From assembly GCF_945859705.1 (NCBI RefSeq), contig NC_079135.1, positions 82,282,253 through 82,346,252 on the forward strand: a DNA stretch of 64,000 nucleotides, written 5' to 3'. Within the stretch, counting starts at the first letter, position 1. Each line of letters begins with the position of its first letter. Source of the DNA: Episyrphus balteatus. Lineage: Eukaryota > Arthropoda > Insecta > Diptera > Syrphidae. Of the stretch, positions 13,330 to 23,193 are shown in pieces. The position numbers were made by a program, and so were the translations under genes. The notes under the pieces were generated by a model, which did no database searches, was not told the DNA's origin, and was given only the letters and a program-made list of their open reading frames with translations.

Positions 13330-16300
13330 AACACTTATAGAAAATACATTTTTGTGCTCTGTGAGTCGATATCCTTCGCATACAATTCAATTGGAGTTGA
13401 AAAATTCACGTTTGGAGAAAATGACTTTTAAAAATGTTTAAATCGTCATAACACTATCAAACTTGAAAAATTCAAAATTCTCTAAAAAACAAAACTACAA
13501 GTCCAAAACTTATAGAAAATAAATTTTTGTGCTCTGTGAGTCGATATCCTTCGCATACAATTCAATTGGAGTTGAAAAATTCACGTTTGGAGAAAATGAC
13601 TTTTAAAAATGTTTAAATCGTCATAACTCCTTAACTAAGCGTCTAAACACTATCAAACTTGCAAAATTCAAAATTCTCTTAAAACAAAACTACAAGTCCA
13701 AAACTTATAGAAAATACATTTTTGTGCTCTGTGAGTCGATATCCTTCACATACAATTCAATTGGAGTTGAAAAATTCACGTTTGGAGAAAATGACTTTTA
13801 AAAATGTTTAAATCGTCATAACTCCTTAACTAAGCGTCTAAACACTATCAAACTTGCAAAATTCAAAATTCTCTAAAAACAAAACTACAAGTCCAAAACT
13901 TATAGAAAATAAATTTTTGTGCTCTGTGAGTCGATATCCTTCGCATACAATTCAATTGGAGTTGAAAAATTCACGTTTGGAGAAAATGACTTTTAAAAAT
14001 GTTTAAATCGTCATAACTCCTTAACCAAGCGTCTAAACACTATCAAACTTGCAAAATTCAAAATTCTCTAAAAACAAAACGACAAGTCCAAAACTTATAG
14101 AAAATACATTTTTGTGCTCTGTGAGTCGATATCCTTCGCATACAATTCAATTGGAGTTGAAAAATTCACGTTTGGAGAAAATGACTTTTAAAAATGTTTA
14201 AATCGTCATAACTCCTTAACCAAGCGTCTAAACACTATCAAACTTGCAAAATTCAAAATTCTCTAAAAACAAAACTACAAGTCCAAAACTTATAGAAAAT
14301 ACATTTTTGTGCTCTGTGAGTCGATATCCTTCGCATACAATTCAATTGGAGTTGAAAAATTCACGTTTGGAGAAAATGACTTTTAAAAATGTTTAAATCG
14401 TCATAACTCCTTAACCAAGCGTCTAAACACTATCAAACTTGCAAAATTCAAAATTCTCTAAAAACAAAACTACAAGTCCAAAACTTATAGAAAATAAATT
14501 TTTGTGCTCTGTGAGTCGATACCTATCCTTCGCATACAATTCAATTGGAGTTGAAAAATTCACGTTTGGAGAAAATGACTTTTAAAAATGTTTAAATCGT
14601 CATAACTCCTTAACCAAGCGTCTAAACACTATCAAACTTGCAAAATTCAAAATTCTCTAAAAACAAAACTACAAGTCCAAAACTTATAGAAAATACATTT
14701 TTGTGCTCTGTGAGTCGATATCCTTCGCATACAATTCAATTGGAGTTGAAAAATTCACGTTTGGAGAAAATGACTTTTAAAAATGTTTAAATCGTCATAA
14801 CTCCTTAACTAAGCGTCTAAACACTATCAAACTTGCAAAATTCAAAATTCTCTAAAAACAAAACTACAAGTCCAAAACTTATAGAAAATACATTTTTGTG
14901 CTCTGTGAGTCGATATCCTTCGCATACAATTCAATTGGAGTTGAAAAATTCACGTTTGGAGAAAATGACTTTTAAAAATGTTTAAATCGTCATAACACTA
15001 TCAAACTTGAAAAATTCAAAATTCTCTAAAAAACAAAACTACAAGTCCAAAACTTATAGAAAATAAATTTTTGTGCTCTGTGAGTCGATATCCTTCGCAT
15101 ACAATTCAATTGGAGTTGAAAAATTCACGTTTGGAGAAAATGACTTTTAAAAATGTTTAAATCGTCATAACTCCTTAACTAAGCGTCTAAACACTATCAA
15201 ACTTGCAAAATTCAAAATTCTCTTAAAACAAAACTACAAGTCCAAAACTTATAGAAAATACATTTTTGTGCTCTGTGAGTCGATATCCTTCACATACAAT
15301 TCAATTGGAGTTGAAAAATTCACGTTTGGAGAAAATGACTTTTAAAAATGTTTAAATCGTCATAACTCCTTAACTAAGCGTCTAAACACTATCAAACTTG
15401 CAAAATTCAAAATTCTCTAAAAACAAAACTACAAGTCCAAAACTTATAGAAAATAAATTTTTGTGCTCTGTGAGTCGATATCCTTCGCATACAATTCAAT
15501 TGGAGTTGAAAAATTCACGTTTGGAGAAAATGACTTTTAAAAATGTTTAAATCGTCATAACTCCTTAACCAAGCGTCTAAACACTATCAAACTTGCAAAA
15601 TTCAAAATTCTCTAAAAACAAAACGACAAGTCCAAAACTTATAGAAAATACATTTTTGTGCTCTGTGAGTCGATATCCTTCGCATACAATTCAATTGGAG
15701 TTGAAAAATTCACGTTTGGAGAAAATGACTTTTAAAAATGTTTAAATCGTCATAACTCCTTAACCAAGCGTCTAAACACTATCAAACTTGCAAAATTCAA
15801 AATTCTCTAAAAACAAAACTACAAGTCCAAAACTTATAGAAAATACATTTTTGTGCTCTGTGAGTCGATATCCTTCGCATACAATTCAATTGGAGTTGAA
15901 AAATTCACGTTTGGAGAAAATGACTTTTAAAAATGTTTAAATCGTCATAACTCCTTAACCAAGCGTCTAAACACTATCAAACTTGCAAAATTCAAAATTC
16001 TCTAAAAACAAAACTACAAGTCCAAAACTTATAGAAAATAAATTTTTGTGCTCTGTGAGTCGATACCTATCCTTCGCATACAATTCAATTGGAGTTGAAA
16101 AATTCACGTTTGGAGAAAATGACTTTTAAAAATGTTTAAATCGTCATAACTCCTTAACCAAGCGTCTAAACACTATCAAACTTGCAAAATTCAAAATTCT
16201 CTAAAAACAAAACTACAAGTCCAAAACTTATAGAAAATACATTTTTGTGCTCTGTGAGTCGATATCCTTCGCATACAATTCAATTGGAGTTGAAAAATTC

Positions 16301-16417
16301 ACGTTTGGAGAAAATGACTTTTAAAAATGTTTAAATCGTCATAACTCCTTAACTAAGCGTCTAAACACTATCAAACTTGCAAAATTCAAAATTCTCTTAA
16401 AACAAAACTACAAGTCC
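13330..16417 (+). repeat. Tandem 1544-bp higher-order unit (8 monomers)
   Basis: Two adjacent copies share several rare markers exactly 1544 bp apart: the 175-bp deletion monomer (ACACTATC at 13451 and 14995), TCTTAAAAC (13677 and 15221), GACAAGTCC (14081 and 15625), and the 4-bp insertion CGATACCTATCC (14518 and 16062). The length is explained as eight 195-bp monomers, minus 20 for the deletion variant, plus 4 for the insertion. Ends were placed where neighbouring variants stop matching and are approximate. Confidence 0.85.
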
Positions 16418-18589
16418 AAAACTTATAGAAAATACATTTTTGTGCTCTGTGAGTCGATATCCTTCACATACAATTCAATTGGAGTTGAAAAATTCACGTT
16501 TGGAGAAAATGACTTTTAAAAATGTTTAAATCGTCATAACTCCTTAACTAAGCGTCTAAACACTATCAAACTTGCAAAATTCAAAATTCTCTAAAAACAA
16601 AACTACAAGTCCAAAACTTATAGAAAATAAATTTTTGTGCTCTGTGAGTCGATATCCTTCGCATACAATTCAATTGGAGTTGAAAAATTCACGTTTGGAG
16701 AAAATGACTTTTAAAAATGTTTAAATCGTCATAACTCCTTAACCAAGCGTCTAAACACTATCAAACTTGCAAAATTCAAAATTCTCTTAAAACAAAACTA
16801 CAAGTCCAACACTTATAGAAAATACATTTTTGTGCTCTGTGAGTCGATATCCTTCGCATACAATTCAATTGGAGTTGAAAAATTCACGTTTGGAGAAAAT
16901 GACTTTTAAAAATGTTTAAATCGTCATAACACTATCAAACTTGAAAAATTCAAAATTCTCTAAAAAACAAAACTACAAGTCCAAAACTTATAGAAAATAA
17001 ATTTTTGTGCTCTGTGAGTCGATATCCTTCGCATACAATTCAATTGGAGTTGAAAAATTCACGTTTGGAGAAAATGACTTTTAAAAATTTTTAAATCGTC
17101 ATAACTCCTTAACTAAGCGTCTAAACACTATCAAACTTGCAAAATTCAAAATTCTCTTAAAACAAAACTACAAGTCCAAAACTTATAGAAAATACATTTT
17201 TGTGCTCTGTGAGTCGATATCTCTCACATACAATTCAATTGGAGTTGAAAAATTCACGTTTGGAGAAAATGACTTTTAAAAATGTTTAAATCGTCATAAC
17301 TCCTTAACTAAGCGTCTAAACACTATCAAACTTGCAAAATTCAAAATTCTCTAAAAACAAAACTACAAGTCCAAAACTTATAGAAAATAAATTTTTGTGC
17401 TCTGTGAGTCGATATCCTTCGCATACAATTCAATTGGAGTTGAAAAATTCACGTTTGGAGAAAATGACTTTTAAAAATGTTTAAATCGTCATAACTCCTT
17501 AACTAAGCGTCTAAACACTATCAAACTTGCAAAATTCAAAATTCTCTAAAAACAAAACTACAAGTCCAACACTTATAGAAAATACATTTTTGTGCTCTGT
17601 GAGTCGATATCCTTCACATACAATTCAATTGGAGTTGAAAAATTCACGTTTGGAGAAAATGACTTTTAAAAATGTTTAAATCGTCCGTCATAACTCCTTA
17701 ACTAAGCGTCTAAACACTATCAAACTTGCAAAATTCAAAATTCTCTAAAAACAAAACTACAAGTCCAACACTTATAGAAAATACATTTTTGTGCTCTGTG
17801 AGTCGATATCCTTCACATACAATTCAATTGGAGTTGAAAAATTCACGTTTGGAGAAAATGACTTTTAAAAATGTTTAAATCGTCCGTCATAACTCCTTAA
17901 CTAAGCGTCTAAACACTATCAAACTTGCAAAATTCAAAATTTTCTAAAAACAAAACTACAAGTCCAAAACTTATAAAAAATACATTTTTGTGCTCTGTGA
18001 GTCGATATCCTTCGCATACAATTCAATTGGAGTTGAAAAATTCACGTTTGGAGAAAATGACTTTTAAAAATGTTTAAATCGTCATAACTCCTTAACCAAG
18101 CGTCTAAACACTATCAAACTTGCAAAATTCAAAATTCTCTAAAAACAAAACTACAAGTCCAAAACTTATAAAAAATACATTTTTGTTTTCTGTGAGTCGA
18201 TATCCTTCGCATACAATTCAATTGGAGTTGAAAAATTCACGTTTGGAGAAAATGACTTTTAAAAATGTTTAAATCGTCATAACTCCTTAACCAAGCGTCT
18301 AAACACTATCAAACTTGCAAAATTCAAAATTCTCTAAAAACAAAACTACAAGTCCAAAACTTATAAAAAATACATTTTTGTGCTCTGTGAGTCGATATCC
18401 TTCGCATACAATTCAATTGGAGTTGAAAAATTCACGTTTGGAGAAAATGACTTTTAAAAATGTTTAAATCGTCATAACTCCTTAACCAAGCGTCTAAACA
18501 CTATCAAACTTGCAAAATTCAAAATTCTCTAAAAACAAAACTACAAGTCCAAAACTTATAAAAAATACATTTTTGTGCTCTGTGAGTCG

Positions 18590-19590
18590 ATATCCTTCGC
18601 ATACAATTCAATTAGAGTTGAAAAATTCACGTTTGGAGAAAATGACTTTTAAAAATGTTTAAATCGTCATAACTCCTTAACTAAGCGTCTAAACACTATC
18701 AAACTTGCAAAATTCAAAATTCTCTAAAAACAAAACTACAAGTCCAAAACTTATAGAAAATACATTTTTGTGCTCTGTGAGTCGATATCCTTCGCATACA
18801 ATTCAATTGGAGTTGAAAAATTCACGTTTGGAGAAAATGACTTTTAAAAATGTTTAAATCGTCATAACTCCTTAACCAAGCGTCTAAACACTATCAAACT
18901 TGCAAAATTCAAAATTCTCTAAAAACAAAACTACAAGTCCAAAACTTATAAAAAATACATTTTTGTGCTCTGTGAGTCGATATCCTTCGCATACAATTCA
19001 ATTAGAGTTGAAAAATTCACGTTTGGAGAAAATGACTTTTAAAAATGTTTAAATCGTCATAACTCCTTAACCAAGCGTCTAAACACTATCAAACTTGCAA
19101 AATTCAAAATTCTCTAAAAACAAAACTACAAGTCCAAAACTTATAAAAAATACATTTTTGTGCTCTGTGAGTCGATATCCTTCGCATACAATTCAATTGG
19201 AGTTGAAAAATTCACGTTTGGAGAAAATGACTTTTAAAAATGTTTAAATCGTCATAACTCCTTAACCAAGCGTCTAAACACTATCAAACTTGCAAAATTC
19301 AAAATTCTCTAAAAACAAAACTACAAGTCCAAAACTTATAAAAAATACATTTTTGTGCTCTGTGAGTCGATATCCTTCGCATACAATTCAATTAGAGTTG
19401 AAAAATTCACGTTTGGAGAAAATGACTTTTAAAAATGTTTAAATCGTCATAACTCCTTAACTAAGCGTCTAAACACTATCAAACTTGCAAAATTCAAAAT
19501 TCTCTAAAAACAAAACTACAAGTCCAAAACTTATAAAAAATACATTTTTGTGCTCTGTGAGTCGATATCCTTCGCATACAATTCAATTGG
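18590..19590 (+). repeat. Dimeric satellite sub-array
   Basis: The variant ATTAGAGTTG replaces ATTGGAGTTG at 18611, 19001 and 19391, exactly 390 bp apart with normal monomers between. This indicates a local two-monomer repeating unit. A second marker, TTTTGTTTTCTG, at about 18181 and 19741 is 1560 bp (eight monomers) apart and spans this sub-array. Confidence 0.7.
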
Positions 19591-21717
19591 AGTTGAAAAA
19601 TTCACGTTTGGAGAAAATGACTTTTAAAAATGTTTAAATCGTCATAACTCCTTAACCAAGCGTCTAAACACTATCAAACTTGCAAAATTCAAAATTCTCT
19701 AAAAACAAAACTACAAGTCCAAAACTTATAAAAAATACATTTTTGTTTTCTGTGAGTCGATATCCTTCGCATACAATTCAATTGGAGTTGAAAAATTCAC
19801 GTTTGGAGAAAATGACTTTTAAAAATGTTTAAATCGTCATAACTCCTTAACCAAGCGTCTAAACACTATCAAACTTGCAAAATTCAAAATTCTCTAAAAA
19901 CAAAACTACAAGTCCAAAACTTATAGAAAATACATTTTTGTGCTCTGTGAGTCGATATCCTTCGCATACAATTCAATTGGAGTTGAAAAATTCACGTTTG
20001 GAGAAAATGACTTTTAAAAATGTTTAAATCGTCATAACTCCTTAACCAAGCGTCTAAACACTATCAAACTTGCAAAATTCAAAATTCTCTAAAAACAAAA
20101 CTACAAGTCCAACACTTATAGAAAATACATTTTTGTGCTCTGTGAGTCGATATTCTTCGCATACAATTCAATTGGAGTTGAAAAATTCACGTTTGGAGAA
20201 AATGACTTTTAAAAATGTTTAAATCGTCATAACTCCTTAACTAAGCGTCTAAACACTATCAAACTTGCAAAATTCAAAATTCTCTAAAAACAAAACTACA
20301 AGTCCAAAACTTATAGAAAATAAATTTTTGTGCTCTGTGAGTCGATATCCTTCGCATACAATTCAATTGGAGTTGAAAAATTCACGTTTGGAGAAAATGA
20401 CTTTTTAAAATGTTTAAATCGTCCGTCATAACTCCTTAACTAAGCGTCTAAACACTATCAAACTTGCAAAATTCTCTAAAAACAAAACTACAAGTCCAAC
20501 ACTTATAGAAAATACATTTTTGTGCTCTGTGAGTCGATATCCTTCGTATACAATTCAATTGGAGTTGAAAAATTCACGTTTGGAGAAAATGACTTTTAAA
20601 AATGTTTAAATCGTCATAACTCCTTAACTAAGCGTCTAAACACTATCAAACTTGCAAAATTCAAAATTCTCTAAAAACAAAACTACAAGTCCAACACTTA
20701 TAGAAAATACATTTTTGTGCTCTGTGAGTCGATATCCTTCGCATACAATTCAATTGGAGTTGAAAAATTCACGTTTGGAGAAAATGACTTTTAAAAATGT
20801 TTAAATCGTCATAACTCCTTAACCAAGCGTCTAAACACTATCAAACTTGCAAAATTCAAAATTCTCTAAAAACAAAACTACAAGTCCAAAACTTATAGAA
20901 AATACATTTTTGTGCTCTGTGAGTCGATATCCTTCGCATAAAATTCAATTGGAGTTGAAAAATTCACGTTTGGAGAAAATGACTTTTAAAAATGTTTAAA
21001 TCGTCATAACTCCTTAACCAAGCGTCTAAACACTATCAAACTTGCAAAATTCAAAATTCTCTAAAAACAAAACTACAAGTCCAAAACTTATAGAAAATAC
21101 ATTTTTGTGCTCTGTGAGTCGATATCCTTCACATACAATTCAATTGGAGTTGAAAAATTCACGTTTGGAGAAAATGACTTTTAAAAATGTTTAAATCGTC
21201 ATAACTCCCTAACTAAGCGTCTAAACACTATCAAACTTGCAAAATTCAAAATTCTCTAAAAACAAAACTACAAGTCCAAAACTTATAAAAAATACAATTT
21301 TGTTTTCTGTGAGTCGATATCCTTCGCATACAATTCAATTGGAGTTGAAAAATTCACGTTTGGAGAAAATGACTTTTAAAAATGTTTAAATCGTCATAAC
21401 TCCTTAACCAAGCGTCTAAACACTATCAAACTTGCAAAATTCAAAATTCTCTAAAAACAAAACTACAAGTCCAACACTTATAGAAAATACATTTTTGTGC
21501 TCTGTGAGTCGATATTCTTCGCATACAATTCAATTGGAGTTGAAAAATTCACGTTTGGAGAAAATGACTTTTAAAAATGTTTAAATCGTCATAACTCCTT
21601 AACTAAGCGTCTAAACACTATCAAACTTGCAAAATTCAAAATTCTCTAAAAACAAAACTACAAGTCCAAAACTTATAGAAAATACATTTTTGTTTTCTGT
21701 GAGTCGATATCCTTCGC

Positions 21718-21721
21718 ATAC
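21718..21721 (+). repeat. Target-site duplication ATAC (left)
   Basis: ATAC immediately precedes CACAGTG. The same word follows the element at 23190-23193. Uninterrupted monomers read CGCATACAATTC, so one copy is original and the other arose on insertion. Confidence 0.8.
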
Positions 21722-22370
21722 CACAGTGAGCCTGAACAAGTTTAAGGTTGACCTAAAATGACGACAAAAACTAAAGATGAGGCTTTGTTCCTGAAGGCCT
21801 CAGCAATAATAATCCGTTCTTATCAAAATCGGATTAGCTTCCTTTTTCGAGATACCCCCCGTAAACGTGTTTTTTTCGAAAATAATTCATAATCAACGCT
21901 AGGCTCGAGTACGATAACTTAGGCGCCGAGAATTGAAAACGGTTTTTAGTAGAGGTGTTTAATACAATCATTTTTTGTTATGGGAGGGAGGGTCTATGTC
22001 CCCCCCTTTAGGCGGGAGGGGCAATTTTCTAAAAAATCATACAAAAAATTATTAAAAAACAATGGCAACACTTACAGTTATCAATAATACCTTTTTCAAA
22101 AGCTAGAATTGTACACTTAATTATAGTTTTTAAATCAAATTATTTTAATTTGTTGTTTTCGAAATAATCGATTTCAAAGTCAACAATTGTGAAAAAAAAG
22201 TTTAAAAAAAAACATTGAAAACTATTCTTGTCAAGACTTTGGATTTCATTACGGGATGAATTGATAATGTAAAGTACCTCAATAAATTCCTTATCAAATA
22301 CTGAAAACCATATGTTTCTATGCCTTCTAGTTTTTGAGAAAATTGAAAAATAGGAAAACTACTTTTCTTA
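21722..22370 (+). repeat. Left inverted arm of foldback element
   Basis: Pairs with 22541-23189. Landmarks are GAGCCTGAACAAGTTTAAGG near the tip, AGGCTTTGTTCCTGAAGGCC, and a GC-rich segment at about 21982-22021 with several G-runs (GGGAGGGAGGG and CGGGAGGGG) and a C7 run between them, in an otherwise AT-rich arm. Differences from the other arm are single-base indels in homopolymers (for example C7 against G6) and a few substitutions, so the arms are young or kept similar by gene conversion. Confidence 0.88.
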
Positions 22371-22540
22371 TCAGGCTCACTAATGAGCGTTCTGGTACCA
22401 CACTGGTACCAAGAAATTTTATTTTTAAGATCCAATTTTTAATGGAAATAAAACCCATTCGTGGAACCGAGGTAGATTAAGCACAGTACTTTTTAATTTT
22501 TGATAGTGGCAAAGCAAAATAGCCAAGAAAATAAAAATCT
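22371..22540. other. Unpaired spacer of foldback element
   Basis: 170 bp not shared between the arms. It opens with TCAGGCTCACTAATG, whose first ten bases repeat the outer terminus (TCAGGCTCAC-TGTG). A short direct repeat, GGTACCACACTGGTACC, follows at about 22394-22410, built from two self-complementary GGTACC words. The rest is AT-rich and without an ORF. It may be the remnant of the internal region of a former autonomous element or the scar of two head-to-head copies. Confidence 0.7.
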
Positions 22541-23189
22541 TATAAAGAAAGTAGTTTTCCTATTTTTCAATTTTCTCAAAAACTAGAAGGCATAGAAACA
22601 TATGGTTTTCAGTATTTGATAAGGAATTTATTGAGGTACTTTACATTATCAATTAATCCCGTAATGAAATCCAAAGTCTTGACAAAAATAGTTTTCAATG
22701 TTTTTTTTTAAACTTTTTTTTCACAATTGTTGACTTTGAAATCGATTATTTCGGAAACAACTAATTAAAATAATTTGTTTTAAAAACTATAATTAAGTGT
22801 ACAATTCTAGCTTTTGAAAAAGGTATCATTGATAACTGTAAGTGTTGCCATTGTTTTTTAATAATTTTTTGTATGATTTTTTAGAAAATTGCCCCTCCCG
22901 CCTAAAGGGGGGACATAGACCCTCCCTCCCATAACAAAAAATGATTGTATTAAACACCTCTACTAAAAACCGTTTTCAATTCTCGGCGCCTAAGTTATCG
23001 TACTCGAGCCTAGCGTTGATTATGAATTATTTTCGAAAAAAACACGTTTAGGGGGGTATCTCGAAAAAGGAAGCTAATCCGATTTTGGTAAGAACGGATT
23101 ATTATTGCTGAGGCCTTCAGGAACAAAGCCTCATCTTTAGTTTTTGTCGTCATTTTAGGTCAACCTTAAACTTGTTCAGGCTCACTGTG
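22541..23189 (-). repeat. Right inverted arm of foldback element
   Basis: Reverse complement of 21722-22370, equal in length. It runs from TATAAAGAAAGTAG next to the spacer to CAGGCTCACTGTG at the outer end. Matching landmarks include CCTCCCTCCC near 22921 and GGCCTTCAGGAACAAAGCCT near 23112. Confidence 0.88.
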
Positions 23190-23193
23190 ATAC
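23190..23193 (+). repeat. Target-site duplication ATAC (right)
   Basis: ATAC directly after CACTGTG, followed by AATTCAATTGGAG of the interrupted satellite monomer. Confidence 0.8.

Larger units (their letters stand above)
1..21721 (+). repeat. 195-bp satellite array, block A
   Basis: Head-to-tail tandem array of about 111 AT-rich monomers. The word CTCTGTGAGT recurs at 16, 211 and 406, giving a 195-bp period that holds through the block apart from small indels. Landmarks in order within a monomer are TTTTTGTGCTCTGTGAG, CGATATCCTTCGCATAC, CAATTCAATTGGAGTTG, CACGTTTGGAGAAAATG, AATCGTCATAACTCC and AAACTACAAGTCC. Most monomers contain GATATC, so an EcoRV ladder is predicted. Block A is the most heterogeneous of the three. 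It holds 175-bp monomers that lost the TCCTTAACTAAGCG segment (near 7114, 8265, 10600, 12345, 13451, 14995, 16930), monomers with an extra CGTC (near 9215, 9412, 9807, 10767, 17684, 17883, 20423), and a short monomer near 850. No coding potential or transcription signal was seen. A satellite role in heterochromatin is inference from the organisation only. Confidence 0.97.
21722..23189. mobile_element. Foldback DNA transposon (long inverted repeats), non-autonomous
   Basis: A 1468-bp insertion interrupts the satellite. It starts CACAGTGAGCCTG and ends with the reverse complement CAGGCTCACTGTG. Arms of about 649 bp (21722-22370 and 22541-23189) are near-perfect inverted copies around a 170-bp spacer. 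The satellite word ATAC flanks both sides (21718-21721 and 23190-23193), matching the uninterrupted GCATACAATTC of other monomers, so it is a 4-bp target-site duplication. No transposase ORF is present; the one longer ORF, on the minus strand at 22202-22435, has no recognisable domain and spans arm and spacer. CAC termini with a 4-bp duplication fit the CMC/Chapaev-like group of DNA transposons, but this is inference from termini only. It would need an autonomous partner to move. A transcript across it would fold into a very long hairpin. Confidence 0.88.

Noticed and set aside
1..21721. CRISPR-like regular repeats
   Set aside because: Units are contiguous 195-bp monomers without unique spacers, in a eukaryotic context.
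22202..22435. Minus-strand 77-codon ORF in the foldback element
   Set aside because: It spans arm and spacer and has no recognisable domain. The matching part of the other arm does not keep the frame as a gene.
21722..23189. True V(D)J-type signal or Transib element
   Set aside because: The CACAGTG heptamer is present, but no nonamer arrangement was found and the target duplication is 4 bp, not 5.
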